Shown here: positions 1 through 10,659 of the stretch, piece after piece | Numbering within the stretch: the first letter of the stretch is position 1 | How the letters are laid out: every line of letters starts with the position of its first letter | Assembly (NCBI GenBank): GCA_013407085.1 | Contig: JACCGJ010012553.1 | Location: 1 to 64,000, forward strand | DNA from: Atriophallophorus winterbourni | Taxonomy: Eukaryota > Platyhelminthes > Trematoda > Plagiorchiida > Microphallidae | Length of the DNA: 64,000 nucleotides | Direction: 5' to 3' | Position numbers and translations under genes: made by a program | Notes under the pieces: generated by a model | What the model saw: the letters and a program-made list of their open reading frames with translations, nothing else | The model's database searches: none | What the model was told of the DNA's origin: nothing

Positions 1-150
1 AAGCACGAAGTCTGGATCCAGACAAATGCCGACAATATGAAGCAGGAAAAGCAGATAGGCAAGCGCGTGGAAAAGGGAAAGCAGGCAAGCGGAATACGCA
101 AAAGCAAATGCACAAAAAAGCAGCTTGTTTTTGTAGTTTCACTGCATGCG
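1..150. other. Left edge, flank or 3' UTR of RTE-1
   Basis: This is purine-rich sequence with repeated AAAGCAG/AAGCAAG runs. It lies 3' of the RTE-1 element on the minus strand. It could be the end of the RTE-1 3' UTR or genomic flank, because no target-site duplication could be defined at the window edge. No gene is seen. Confidence 0.35.
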
Positions 151-564
151 ATTTTTTGGGTTTTTTTGTTTTGTTTTTGTTTTTTTGTTTTTTATGTAAA
201 ATAATACCGAATGAAAAAATTATGACACATAATAAAATACACTGGCGCCACTGACTTCGGTTTGTAGCCATATCGCGTAAGGTTTCCAGCCAACTATTAG
301 GTGGAGCTTTTGGACCCCACCCAGGCAAACGAATACGCCCAACTGAGCCTAACGCTACGGGGAGTTTCTTCATCCCAACGCGCCACGTCATGGACTGGCC
401 ACCCGATCTTTTCTCCCAGCTTCTGTCATGCTCTGCGAATAAGGCGCGGTACGGTAAACGGTGAGTAGGCATTCTTAAAACATGTCCCAACCATCGCAAG
501 CGAGCAAGCATCAGCATTTCTCTCAGTCCGTGGCCACCTGGTCCTAACACCCGCTTGCAGACAT

Positions 565-2523
565 CTATATTTGTAACACGATGCTGCCACCGAATGCGAG
601 CAATTTTACGCAGGCAACGGGTATCAAAACAGAAAGCCGACGGACATCTTCCGCTCGGATAGACCAGGTTTCGCAGCCATAAAGGAATGTAGCACGCACC
701 ACTGCGTTGTACACTCGGCCTTTAGTATGGAGTGAAACATCGCGTCGACGCCACAGGTGGCGAAGGTTAGCAAACGCTGCACCCGCTTTGCGAACACGAT
801 GTGAGATCCCGTCCTCGACACAACCGCCAGCGGAGATACAACTGCCAAGGTAAACAAAGCTGTCGACCAATTCAAGATTGACATCGCACACAGTAAGGTT
901 TGGAAGAGAGCCGCTCCAATCCTGGGTAAGTGTTTTACACTTGTTAGGCGCAAAGCACATGCCATACCTTGAAGCTTCAAGTGCCAGGCCGTCCAGGGCT
1001 TGTTGCATTATATGAGGGTCATCTCCCAGAAGTGCGATGTCATCGGCATACTCTAGATCGGTCGCTCGCTCACCCGGCAGAAGTTCAACACCTGTGCCCA
1101 CCAGGCCAGCTCAAGCTTTTCTCAGGACATCGTCGATCGCGAAGTTAAAAAGGAACGGCGAGATAGGGCAGCCCTGCCGCACCCCGCTGGAGATATTGGA
1201 CGAGGACGACAATTGTCCGTACGCTCGAACCCTGCCCGAAGTTTGGCAATATAATGCTTTCAAGATCCAAACATACTTCTCGGGCACTCCATGTCTCAGT
1301 AGACATTTCCAAAGACTTTCACGATCGATTGAATCGAATGCCGCTCGGATGTCAAGGAATACCACGATAGTTGGTTTACGAAAAGTGTGGCGTTGCTCCA
1401 GTAACTGACGGAGTGTGAAAATTTGATCTATGCCCCCTCGGCCGGCACGAAACCCAGTTTGCTCCTCACGGATTTGCTCTTCCCGTTTGGTACTCAATCG
1501 GTGAAGCAGAATGGACGCCAGTATTTTAGGAGCTACTGAACTGAGACTGATACCCCGATGATTTTCACAGGAATCGCGCCGTCCCTTTTTGAAAATAGGA
1601 GCAATTATTGATTCTCTCCAAGGGATCGGAACGCGTTCCTCAGCCCATATGTTGGCGAACAGCGTTTGAAGTTCGCGAACTAAAGCGAAACCGCCATCTT
1701 TGAACAATTACGGAAGCAAAGCATCAGCACCTGATGCCCGATGGCGCTTAAGGCTCCGGACTACACTGTAAATCTCTGATTGAGTCGGAGCCTCAAGAGA
1801 AATTGACCATGGGGTACAGTGTTCCGTATTCTCGATATCAGTGGGTGCAGAAGGCCAGTTAAACTGTGCTTCAAAATGTTCTGCCCATCGCTCCATGCGT
1901 CTGTGCATGTTAAAAACTGGCAAACCATCTGCTTCACGTATCAACTCACTGATGCCTTGTCGCCCGCTTCCAGTTGTTCTGATGAGTTGGAACAATTTTC
2001 TGAAATTGCCTACAGCTGCCGCAGATTCCATTTCCGTAGCCTTAGAACTCCACCAACTTTCCCTGTCGGTTCTCAAACTGGCAACCAGTTTACGTTTAAT
2101 AAGCCTTCGGGACGCATCATGTATGCTATCAGCAGAAAGCAACCGACGTTGGTCCATTAATTGGAGAGAATTCGCAGAAACCCAGTGCTGAGCTACACGG
2201 GAAGTCAACCCACAGCTATCCAACGCGGCTGTTTCCAAGGAGGTTTGAATCCCACTCCATTGGTCATCGATACTATTTTGGGGAACTGTAGACAGATGCA
2301 GACTCAAATTGGCCTGAAACCCTCGGAGAACCGGGATATCGTTAAGCCTAGCAACATTCAACTGCCTTGCAACATTTCTACGTTTCCCACCAAAACGCAT
2401 CGAGAGCTTAGCACAGACTAACGCATGATCGGACTCTAGACAGGTGCCCCAGTAGGAGCGGCAATCTTGCACACTCCATCGCCAGGAGTAGCTGATAGCA
2501 ATATGGTCAATTTGCGTGAACAA
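565..2523 (-). pseudogene. RTE-1 linker and reverse transcriptase (two in-frame stops)
   Basis: A single minus-strand frame runs from the SDH motif of the endonuclease through a linker to the reverse transcriptase. RT motifs seen in order are APIFKKGRRDSCENHRGISL, QTGFRAGRG, VVFLDIRAAFDSIDR (motif A), SSGVRQGCPISPFLFN (motif B), LEYADDIALLG (motif C, YADD) and FLYGCETWSIRAED. Two stop codons (near 1,708 and 1,108) interrupt it without changing frame. A frameshift near 600 moves the rest of the C-terminus (RLRWLGHVLRMP and onward, about 240-560) to another frame. Confidence 0.85.
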
Positions 2524-3505
2524 GGCCGCCGATGGAGATCTCCAAGTGGAGCAGTGGCGCTTCGAATGGCGAAGTTAGTGCTGGCAAGGTACAGTCTGTG
2601 CTCTGAGCACAAGTTAAGCAATCTTTCGCCGTTGTCATTACGATGACAATCGAGACCAAATCGTCCACCCACGAAATGCTCGTTTAAGGATAGACGGCCA
2701 ACACGTGCATTCATGTCCCCAGCTAGGACAACGATGTCACTCCTCGATGCAAGTCTAATGAGTTCTTGTAATCTTCCATAAAACTCATCCTTGTCACGTT
2801 CAGAGCTACAGTTAGTCGGTGCATAGGCAGCAACCACAAACAGGTCGCGGGATTGGTTGCGAAATCGGCCTTTTTTTTGCACGAACCCTGTAGTCTTACT
2901 GCACAAAGGCGACTGTCGACTGGGATCCAGTCTAACAGTGCGACCTCAGCTCGCTCACTCAAGACGATTCCGACACCAGCTTGACCAGATACCATGGCAT
3001 CGTCATCAGTGGACAAACGTAGATAGTGTGACTTACGTAAGTTAGAAGGGTTAGACAATCGTGTAACTGAGCTAGATTTATGCATGCGTGTTTCCGACAA
3101 ACAGCACACATCGACGTCGAGGCTATCAAGCGTGCGAGCCAAGGCTGCCTGCTGTCCGATGCTAGCTAAAGTCCGTACATTAAACGCAGCTAATTTGAAT
3201 GGTACGCGTGGGCAGAAGAACGCTCTGGAGGCATTCGAAGCAGGCAAAATATTCGAAGTAGCTGAATTTGGAAACCTCAATGAACAAGCTGCACTTCTGT
3301 CAGGGCTAATCAAAGAACCACAAAACGGAAAACAGTTATTGAAAAAGTTTGCATGCAGTGTGAGATCATGCAAAGCATTTTGAGCAGAGAGCAAAGAGCT
3401 TGAGAGCAGAGAGCGCGAGAGCCGGGATCTGTTCCGTTTTACTTTATTTCCAAATTGTGATACTGATACTGAACGTGTCTGTCCATTTTGAAAGGTAGCC
3501 TTCAA
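2436..3505 (-). pseudogene. RTE-1 endonuclease domain (frameshifted)
   Basis: Two overlapping minus-strand frames (3,505-2,723 and 2,906-2,436) together make an exonuclease-endonuclease-phosphatase fold domain. It shows the N-terminal FNVRTL motif, CLSETRM, the VVLAGDMNARVG strand and, in the next frame at about 2,430, the ESDHALV box with the catalytic SDH. A frameshift near 2,870 separates the halves. The domain normally nicks target DNA for target-primed reverse transcription. About 120 residues of low-complexity N-terminus precede it. Confidence 0.8.
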
Positions 3506-3654
3506 CTGGACTATTTAACTATTTATGACAATCAAACAAGTAAACAAGTGAACTGAGTTCAAGCTCAAACCAGCAAGGGTGACCCCACTGTTGATTTTTA
3601 TGTGTGTGAACGAAAGCGAAAACACCACTGTTCCGGGCGATTCCATCTCCGTGG

Positions 3655-3678
3655 AACTGAGTTCAAGTGAACTCAGTT
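3655..3678. repeat. Perfect inverted repeat (hairpin)
   Basis: AACTGAGTTC (3,655-3,664), AAGT, then GAACTCAGTT (3,669-3,678) form a 10-bp perfect stem with a 4-nt loop. The first arm plus AAG recurs at 3,550-3,563, so a short unit seems to have been duplicated and then inverted. It sits directly before a 15-bp minisatellite. Confidence 0.7.
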
Positions 3679-3686
3679 CACTTGTA

Positions 3687-3790
3687 CAAGGAGCAATTGG
3701 TCAAGGGGCAAATGTCCAAGGAGCAACTGTCCGAGGAGTAATTTGTCAAGGAGCAATTGTCAGAGGAGCAATTGCCAAGGAGCAACTGTC
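3687..3790 (+). repeat. 15-bp minisatellite, seven copies
   Basis: Seven tandem units of about 15 bp with consensus CAAGGAGCAATTGTC, each differing by 1-4 substitutions (units start at 3,687, 3,702, 3,717, 3,732, 3,747, 3,762 and 3,777). The period is a multiple of three, which leaves a small open frame with a QGA(I/T/N)V repeat. There is no other sign that it is translated. Confidence 0.9.
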
Positions 3791-3806
3791 GGTACCCCGT
3801 TCTTGA

Positions 3807-4257
3807 CACGCTACAGCATGAACATTTGCATGAACTTCAGGAAGATATTGAAAACGTAAGTTTCACGATAAAATTATTTTGGAATGGAAAATGTTCATTT
3901 GCTTTTGAATAGATGCGCTTGTAATCGATACTAGTATCGTTGTATTTGTAACTACATTTTTTAATATTCAGGTATTCGCTACTGGCTTAAAACTGTTCGA
4001 ATCTGGGACACTTTTGAACAGTTTTTGTTCATTTATCCGCAAATATCACAGCCGTTGCAATCTTTTTCGGATTATTCGTTCGGTACGTTGCAACACTTCA
4101 GTTTTCATATCTGCAGGTTGTTTTAAATACAAAGTTTTCTACTATTTGTCGTATGAATGTAATTTACAATCTCGTGGATTGGAACCATTTTAATCGAGTA
4201 AGTGAGCCAAAACTTGGATTGTCATTATTTACTACTCTTGCGAAATCTTTTTGTCAC
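3807..4257. other. Unassigned AT-rich stretch
   Basis: No coding pattern, retroelement motif or structured repeat was recognised here. The sequence is AT-rich with short T tracts. Confidence 0.4.
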
Positions 4258-4400
4258 CGATAGTGAGCTGCATCCTGAAACGCACCGGAGTTTCATTACC
4301 AAGTCTCTTTTCATTCTTATAACCGCAACATGAGAGTCTCATGGCCCACACACAATCAATAACGTTGCTGCACTTTACCGCGATCACAGTTTGTAGTTCC
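4258..4400 (+). repeat. Diverged partial copy of the ~240-bp interspersed repeat
   Basis: TAGTGAGCTGCATCCTGAAA followed by a TCATTACCAAGTCTCTTTTC block parallels the middle of the copies at 4,575 and 7,260. The outer parts have decayed. It is non-coding. Confidence 0.5.
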
Positions 4401-4574
4401 CTTCGTTCATTAAGCACTCGTCTGCGTGAATGAGTTGCCTCATGTCATTGGATCACTTGTCCACTCAAGTGAATAAAAATGGTGATATTTCTTCACCATT
4501 TGGACATCTAAATTTGTTCCATTCATGAATTTTTCGCTCTGATATTCTAAGTGTTTTAAGGCAATGTTTAAGCA

Positions 4575-4830
4575 CCCAGCAGTGCACGGATGTGCAATCA
4601 TGCAGTACTTTGTGCTGTGCGGCTAACACCGTGCTAAATTGATTGGCCAGAGGTAGTGAGCTGCATGCTGAAACAGACTGGTGTCTCACTACCAATTCCT
4701 GTTCTTTTTCTTTCTCATATATGTATAGGCCTGGGCAACCTGACGGTATCTTTGCCCACATGCGTCTGTGACTGCGGCACTTTGCCTGGATCATGATTGT
4801 GCTCTCATACCATACGATAAGGAGAGCTGC
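4575..4830 (+). repeat. ~240-bp non-coding interspersed repeat, copy 1
   Basis: The stretch shares long runs with 7,260-7,501: GTGCTGTGCGGCTAACACCG, TAGTGAGCTGC with CTGAAACAG, TCTCACTACC, GGCCTGGGCAACCTGAC, and an end with TCATACCATA. TAGTGAG and CTCACTA flank a short loop and can pair. Open frames on the minus strand are incidental, because the copies do not keep them. Confidence 0.7.
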
Positions 4831-4859
4831 TACACGACTCTGTAGACCGTCGTTGTTTA

Positions 4860-5840
4860 TGAAACATTGTGCTATCGGATGGTGTCCCTAGAGTAGAGAG
4901 AGGAGAAGTGCTCTACCCATCTTTCCATCTGCTGAGTTTTGTCGACAATTGGGTCACCAGATACAGACTTAATGGGAGCCGTTTTAAGTTTATTTGGGCC
5001 AATGGCTCTCCCTTCATACAGCGTGAAAATTTCCGGTATCCGCAGCTTTTTGGATATTGAGGTTAATTTCAGATCAACAGTCGGTTGCACATCGCTTTGC
5101 AGTCTGTTGAACCTTATTTCTAGCTGCTCTTAGAAGTCGTAAGTTTTCATCTGTTGGCATACCTTTGAACCTCAAGAATGCTGTGCGTTTCTCATTCAAC
5201 ACAGCAGTCATCTCAGAAGCTTTTGCTTCGAACCAGTCGCTCGTTCGAGATTTCTTCGGACCGAAAGGGGAAACTGCTACTCGGCATATGCAGCTTTTCA
5301 TCGATTCCCAGTTTTCTGAAGCCGATTCGAGTGGGGTTGTCATGCTAACTCGGCTGTGAAGGCTTTTGCAAATCGCGTAGGTAGATTAGGTTCGCACATG
5401 CGGGTGACATCTATCCTAGGCTTAGCAGACAATTTGGTGAAATCTCGTGTCGGGAAGCTTCAGTTTTGTACAGACCAGCGAATGATCAGTGTCACAGTCT
5501 GCGCTTTGATATGATCTGGTGAGAAGTACGTTTCCTATATTAGTGCGCCTAACAAGAATAAGATCAAGCTGATGCCAATGCTTAGAGCGAGGATGTTTCC
5601 AAGAGACTTCTTGCTGTGTTTTTGTTTGAAAGAAAGTGTTACTGACACAAAGTCTGAACTGTGTGCATAATTCTAAAAGGCGTTGTCCATTTTCATTGGT
5701 TTTACCTACACCGAACCTTCCGAGACAATTTTGACAAGACTCGTAATCTGCACCAACTCTAGCATTAAAATTACCCAATACCACTACATAGTTTCTTTGT
5801 GGCACGTCATTTATACTTCCGAAATTCGGCATTTATGGTT
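4860..5840 (-). pseudogene. RTE-2 family fragment: endonuclease and linker, no RT
   Basis: Three minus-strand frames cover an RTE element from mid-endonuclease to just before the RT. At 5,832-5,422 are VVVLGNFNARVGADYESC, NENGQRLLELC, HQLDLILVRR and DCDTDHSLVC (catalytic D-H). At 5,343-5,074 and 5,090-4,872 is the linker, ending in KTQQMERWVEHFSSLYSRD, a typical RTE lead-in to the RT. The start of the endonuclease and the whole RT are missing. The related RT portion is found elsewhere (13,285 and 44,721), so this family once had full copies nearby. Confidence 0.8.
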
Positions 5841-5849
5841 CTAAATAGA

Positions 5850-6595
5850 CTATTGACTTTTTCTATTGTCAGCGGTTTCTAACGGGTGGCATTTGTACGT
5901 TTATTATAGTTGTGCGCCCAGAAAAACAATTTTTTATTTTAACCCCTCAGTGCTTCGGAGAATGTTGGTAGCTCTGTCCGGAGTTGATGTCCTGCCTGCC
6001 TAAATGCCATATAAGCTACGATTTTGCGATCTGAAAGCGAATTTAATAATAAACTGTTGATCAAAATTGCGGTGCACTTCAAAAGTCAAGTTTTTAAAAT
6101 ATTCGAAGCTGGAGTCCCGTTGGGTGGATTGCACGGGTGTTCAAATTTGTTTCTTTCTTTCCTACGATGTAGTGTATCGGAAGCATATCCTGTTTATGCG
6201 AAAGTTAGCTGTCCATTTCCAATTCCGCTGGCGTACATTTCACTACTGTACTGAACAAAATCTATTTTGATTGTTTGGTAAATAACACAGGCAGCAGCAG
6301 ATAACGGTTAGAAGCTATAGCGGAGTCTTGTGAAAGTCAACTCCATGGGCTGTCTTAAGCAGTACGCCAGTTTGTTTAGATCGCGTTGGTCATCTGGGGA
6401 CCGCTTGAAGCTGGGGAGCTAGTCTGCGAGTTGGCTGAAGCAGATGACTTGACATCTAACATGTGTATAGTTGGGGTGATCCTTCTCTGGTTGGGGTCCG
6501 CGCCACCACTCTTCACAAGTGCTATTTATCCTCAGCTATAGATCATAATCGTGTTACTTGGCCATCTTGCTGTAGGCATATTAGAGGTTTTTTGC
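5850..6595. other. Unassigned, with a short block shared with 11.1 kb
   Basis: Mostly featureless. About 6,108-6,130 (GAAGCTGGAGTCCCGTTGGG) matches, inverted, the sequence at about 11,090-11,112 upstream of RTE-3. It is probably a relic of an RTE 5' region. No gene is seen. Confidence 0.4.
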
Positions 6596-6599
6596 ATGC

Positions 6600-6884
6600 T
6601 TTTTAATGTAGTAGCAAGAAAAGCTTTTTATGATGCATGACAGTGAAATTCGCAAAAGCTGTCGTGCTGATGTTGGTTTACTCGTTTGCCAAACTTGATT
6701 GGTTGCATGTTTTATCCCAGATGTACGTAATTCATCCAAGTGTCTGTGTTTTGTCTATTCATTCCGTAGTGTTTAAGTCATATCCTTCCCTATCAATTTA
6801 GCATTTTAGTGTCATGGTTGTGTGGCTGTTAAGCATTTGGTGCTTGCGATCAGTGTAATGCTGTCCCTGATGATGAGCCCCTTG
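6600..6884 (+). repeat. Putative RTE 3' UTR remnant, copy 1
   Basis: This block is colinear with 7,800-8,075: TTGCATGCTTTTTA-type start, TATGATGCA(T/C)G(A/G)C, TCGTGCTGAT, AAACTTGATT, CATCCCAG, and an end in GTAATGCTGTCC(C)TGATGAT. The second copy follows an RTE C-terminal fragment, and TGATGA-type ends are common for RTE elements. The 3' UTR reading is therefore likely but indirect. Confidence 0.5.
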
Positions 6885-7059
6885 TTGGAAGTAAGCACAA
6901 GTCCTCCTTGCTTTCGGAAGCAACTTATATTGATCATGGGCTAAACTTGATCAACAGAGACTTGAGACACACGCCATGTGAGCATTTCATTCGGTATATA
7001 TTTCTGAGGAAACCGTAGCAGCTCGTAACCTGTGTTACCTTTGTCGTCAAGATGAAATG

Positions 7060-7700
7060 TCATTTTAACTCAAGAGTATAGTTTGCAAAGCGACAGTTCG
7101 CGTCATATTAATGCATGGTTGCGAAACTTGGACCCTACGCAATGAGCATATCCGACGCCTCCAACTATCGCGTCCATAGCATTATGTGGGTTAGCTGTTA
7201 CCCTCGCATACGCAGCGATGCTCTCCGTAATAAGCTCTTTTTTAGTAATGTTGATATAGTGGTGCACAGATGTGCAATCGTGCAGTACTTCGTGCTGTGC
7301 GGCTAACACCGTGCTAAATTGATTGGTCACATGTAGTGAGCTGCGTGCTGAAACAGGCTGGAGTCTCACTACCGTTTCCTGTTCTTTTTCCTCCTTATAT
7401 CTGTCTAGGCCTGGGCAACCTGACAGTATCTTAGCCCACATGCAGTCTCTGACTGTGCGGCACTTTGCCTGGATCAGGCTTGTGCTTTCATACATATACT
7501 ATAATGTTGATATAGAGAAAGAGATCAACCTACACAGGCTACGCTAGTTAGGCCACATCTTTCGGATACCGGAACACCAACGTCCGAAACAGATTCTTTT
7601 TGCTACACCACATCACGATATTCATAGAACCAGTGGTGCCTAACCCGTCACATGACATAGACAGCTAATTAACTTAACTAGTAACCTTTCTGAAGTCTGC
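7060..7700 (+). pseudogene. RTE RT C-terminal fragment, split by a 242-bp insertion
   Basis: On the plus strand 7,108-7,180 reads LMHGCETWTLRNEHIRRLQL, the post-palm RTE motif. After the inserted repeat (7,260-7,501) the frame resumes with VDIEKEINLHRLR, stop, LGHIFRIPEHQRPKQ, the usual RLRWLGHVLRMP block. The remainder to about 7,700 is decayed. The first part of the RT is missing. Confidence 0.75.
7260..7501 (+). mobile_element. 242-bp non-autonomous element with 14-bp target-site duplication
   Basis: The unit is flanked by TAATGTTGATATAG at 7,246-7,259 and 7,502-7,515, and it interrupts an otherwise continuous RTE coding relic. This makes it a real insertion with defined ends. It begins TGGTGCACAGATGTGC and ends TTTCATACATATACTA. 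Related copies lie at 4,575, 8,335, 8,630, 9,555 (inverted) and 13,150. It has no protein-coding capacity, no obvious terminal inverted repeats and no recognised tRNA-like promoter. It could be a SINE or an atypical MITE. Confidence 0.75.
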
Positions 7701-7799
7701 ACCATCTGTTTTCTTTGCTGGGGTCCCTACAATCAGATATCGCAGTTGCTAATTAGGCCTCCGGATATGTCTCAAAACCGTCTTCCGTAGTGGTTTTGC

Positions 7800-8075
7800 A
7801 TTAAGCATCTTGTAGTGTTTGCTTAATCTTGCGTGTTGCCAAGTGAAAAGCTATTATGATGCACGGCTGTGAACGCCGCAAGCAATCTCTTGTGCTGATA
7901 TCGCTCAATTCGCTTTCGAAACTTGATTAAATACATTTTTCGTTCGAGGTATTCGCTTTTCATCCCAGTTTGTTTGTGCTTACTCTGAATTTTTTATGTC
8001 CCGCTTATTCCTATTTTAGGATTTTTTTCACGGTTATATGGAAATTAGGCATTCGGTAATGCTGTCCTGATGATT
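7800..8075 (+). repeat. Putative RTE 3' UTR remnant, copy 2
   Basis: Colinear with 6,600-6,884 over about 270 bp and ending in CTGTCCTGATGAT. It lies directly downstream of the RTE C-terminal fragment on the same strand, as expected for that element's 3' UTR. Confidence 0.5.
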
Positions 8076-8334
8076 ATGAATAAGAAACGAGATGTCAAAA
8101 GTAGTGGCTCATTCTCACTACAACCCCCGACTGTACCAGCTGCGAACATATGCGTTGCGTACGATAAAAGCCCGCTTCATAAAAATAGTGAATTACTGCT
8201 TTCGGTTGATTGCCTAAAATTGTTGTTAGCTTCGTATGCTGCAATCAGTTGACGACTGAAAATATCTCTTTCCGGTGGGAAGAAATCGTCATGAGTAAAA
8301 TTCTTATTGTTGTCATCACTCAGATACTCGTTAC

Positions 8335-8465
8335 TAATGTTTTCCGTATATCTGCCTGGGTATGGGCGACCTGACAGTTTCTTAGCTTATGTGCGGTCTT
8401 TGACTGCGCAGCACTTTTGCGACATTAGGCTTGTGATTTTACATACGTACACACACATTACTAAT
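8335..8465 (+). repeat. Partial copy of the ~240-bp repeat
   Basis: It matches the second half of the 7,260 element: TATCTGCCTGGGTATGGGCG, ACCTGACAGT, TGTGCGGTCT and CATTAGGCTTGTG. It is 5'-truncated and diverged. Confidence 0.6.
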
Positions 8466-8629
8466 GTTCTTCTGCGATTGAAAAGTTTAAGACATCAACC
8501 GCATTTTGTGCACTCAATTCCAGATTCAACACCTTATCCGGACTTCTTCACGAAATTCCCGGGACTATATCAGCGATCTATATTGCTGATTATAAGCCAG
8601 TCACTTGAAACTACGGAGAATATGAACAA

Positions 8630-8850
8630 ATGTGCAGTTGTCTTTTTGTGCTATGCCGTTAATATCCCGCTAAATTTATTTTCTACTGCCAATGGGCTGT
8701 ATGCCGGGATACATCAGAGTTTTACTACCACTCTTTATTTCTCATATCGTTCTAAGGCTGGGTAACGTGTTGGTATTTGAGCCCACATGTAATCTATGGT
8801 TGTGCGACTCCTTTCTGGTTCCAGGCTTCTGTTTTTTACAAATGCATATA
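8630..8850 (+). repeat. Diverged full-length copy of the ~240-bp repeat
   Basis: Order is preserved relative to the 7,260 element: a GTGCAGTTGT...GTGCTATGCCGTTAAT start, a GTTTTACTACCACTC centre, AAGGCTGGGTAACGT, then CCCACATGTAATCTATG. Many substitutions make it one of the oldest copies here. CATCATCATCAT at 8,891-8,902 is a short microsatellite just downstream. Confidence 0.55.
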
Positions 8851-8929
8851 CTAGGGTTATTGATGCCGTATTATTGTTTTTTCTGTGTAATGTTACATCA
8901 TCATCATCCTCAGGGACATCATTGAATTG

Positions 8930-9550
8930 GTTACAAGTACCATGTGTTTAATTGCTATACATCCACGACGCGTTAAAATCCTAAAAATTTGAGGAAGAAT
9001 GAGACCTAGAAAGCTACCCAACCTGTAGATTTGGCACAGCCACGTTAGGATCACATGTCACTGTGAATGAGTAGAGCGGCATAAGCATGACAGATCCTTT
9101 GCGGCTTTCACTGCTACGCAGCATAACAAGCTTTCATTGTCACCTTACTTGACAGCATACTGGATTAGTCAAACAATCCGAGAAGAAGTCTACATCAAGA
9201 CCCCGCCAGTGAACACGATCTTGAGCCTTAACACTAAGAGCAAGAAGTCATTGTGAATTCTGTTCTCTTGGCCCTAAACCTGGGCGACGGGTCGCATCAA
9301 CTGTAGCTAGTTTAGCTCCTAAGGTTTTTATCTTGATCCAAGTAAGAGTCTGGCCACCCTACAACCAGCCCATTTGAAGTTAGGGGTTGCAAACAAACTG
9401 TATTAAGGAAAAATTATTTTCCATTCGCAATACGTGATTTACTTGGCGAAATCGATGTCGGTTAATTTGTTTTTCGATATCTACATCGCTGCCAAAAATT
9501 CTATGATGGATAATTACGTTACGAATACGATGATGTCAAGGAACTTCAGC
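8930..9550. other. Unassigned stretch
   Basis: No coding frame, retroelement motif or tandem repeat was recognised. Confidence 0.35.
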
Positions 9551-9554
9551 GATG

Positions 9555-9650
9555 GTGTGGACATGGTATGGTATGAAAGCACCAGCAAAGTGCCGTACAG
9601 TCAGTGACTGTATGTGGGCACAGATACTGTCGGGTTTCCCGATTATCGAG
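9555..9650 (-). repeat. Inverted partial copy of the ~240-bp repeat
   Basis: GGTATGAAAGCAC, AAAGTGCCGTACAGTCAGTG, TGTGGGCACAGATACTGTCG is the reverse complement of the distal half of the 7,260 element. It abuts the 3' side of the RTE-3 fragment. Confidence 0.6.
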
Positions 9651-9659
9651 AACCTGTAG

Positions 9660-10619
9660 AGGTCTCATTCGTTTTTTCTGAGTGTCCAGGTTTCATATCC
9701 GTGCAGATAAACCGCGCAAAATGTTGTCTTATAGACTCTACCATTGAGCTTTATAGACAAGCTTCTTTGACGCCGCAGATTACCCGAGTTACTAAACGTT
9801 ACTGTGGTTCGGGAAATGCTAGCTGATAACTTAGATAAACACGCTTTACTATTAATGCGACTACCCAAATTAGTAAAACAGTCTAAAGTCGCAAGTTCCT
9901 CTTTGCTGTAGCTTAGCGCAGTTTCGATTGGATCAATATCCTGTAACAGAACTTTGAACCTGGAAGGTGCAAAGCGGATACTAAATGGTGGTACGATACT
10001 ACAAATTCCGTGTAACGTTGCTTGAGTATTCGTATAGGAATAAAAAACTACGTCATCAGTATAATCTAACTCAATAAGTTTCTTATCGCAGCCTAGCTGA
10101 ATGCCAGCTGTCGTTAAGTCTGCATTACATGGCTTCATTATAGCGTCAGTTACAAAAGTAAACAAAAAATGAAGAAATCTGACACACCTATCGGGCATCA
10201 TTAACCGTCGGAAAGTTGACTGGCAGGCTATTTTAAACCCTAACACGCCCAGAACTATAAGAATTAAGTGTCAGAAATAGGATGACTGTGTGTAATAAGA
10301 TACTAAACAATGCGTTCCTATTGACCGAATCAAAGGCACCCTAAAATTCAATAATGATTGATACATTGTGCTTCCTTTATGGGTGGCAGTCGAGGCTCAT
10401 CGGAACCTCTGCCTTTCCAAAAAATGTGTAATCTCTTTCTTTTAGTTTACCAGTCTCTGGTAATCGCGTCTCTTGCAGGGCAGCCACGTCGAAATTCAGC
10501 CTCTTTAGCTCATTGTTAATCACGGCTGACTTTCGTACGCCTCTGTTAGTCGAGACGTCGTCATGAAATCCTGGAAGCATGGACCGGACATTCCAGGTTC
10601 CCAGTTTCACAACTGACAT
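9660..10619 (-). pseudogene. RTE-3 fragment: endonuclease start joined to RT end
   Basis: On the minus strand, 10,619-10,377 encodes the first ~80 residues of an RTE endonuclease (KLGTWNVRSM, DVAALQETRLPE). Then comes a jump to RT motif A (GAFDSVNR, about 10,350), with stops, and the frame 10,246-9,665 with motif C as LDYTDDVVFYS and the post-palm HGYETWTLRKNE. Most of the endonuclease, the linker and the start of the RT are deleted. YTDD replaces the usual YADD, and HGYETW replaces HGCETW. Confidence 0.75.
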
Positions 10620-10659
10620 TTGTTGTTTAGTATTTCGATTCGCCGGTGCGGAAAAATAG

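Larger units (their letters stand above)
151..3505 (-). mobile_element. RTE-1: nearly complete RTE-clade non-LTR retrotransposon (broken)
   Basis: On the minus strand, an apurinic endonuclease-type domain is followed by a linker, a reverse transcriptase with YADD, and a C-terminal region ending in WLETLRDMATNRSQW. This order and the GCETW motif after the palm are typical of RTE elements. The coding frame is interrupted by at least two nonsense codons (near 1,708 and 1,108) and frameshifts (near 2,870, 2,520 and 600). The copy is therefore dead as it stands but only mildly decayed. The 3' end is marked by an A-rich tail on the minus strand (T-rich at 151-193 on the plus strand). The 5' limit beyond 3,505 is uncertain. 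Confidence 0.85.

Noticed and set aside
624..980. Plus- and minus-strand overlapping frames across the RTE and CR1 elements
   Set aside because: They are shadows of the retroelement coding strands.
3579..3806. Open frame with a repeated QGA motif as a small protein
   Set aside because: It is a by-product of a 15-bp minisatellite. There is no promoter, splice or conservation evidence.
4465..4794. 109-codon minus-strand frame similar to one at 7,103-7,495
   Set aside because: The similarity is between copies of a non-coding repeat. Frames are not kept in the copies at 8.3, 8.6 and 9.6 kb.
7260..7501. The 242-bp repeat as another hammerhead element
   Set aside because: GGAAACGGTAGTGAG on its minus strand looks similar to the ribozyme 3' half, but there is no CUGANGA core at the right distance.
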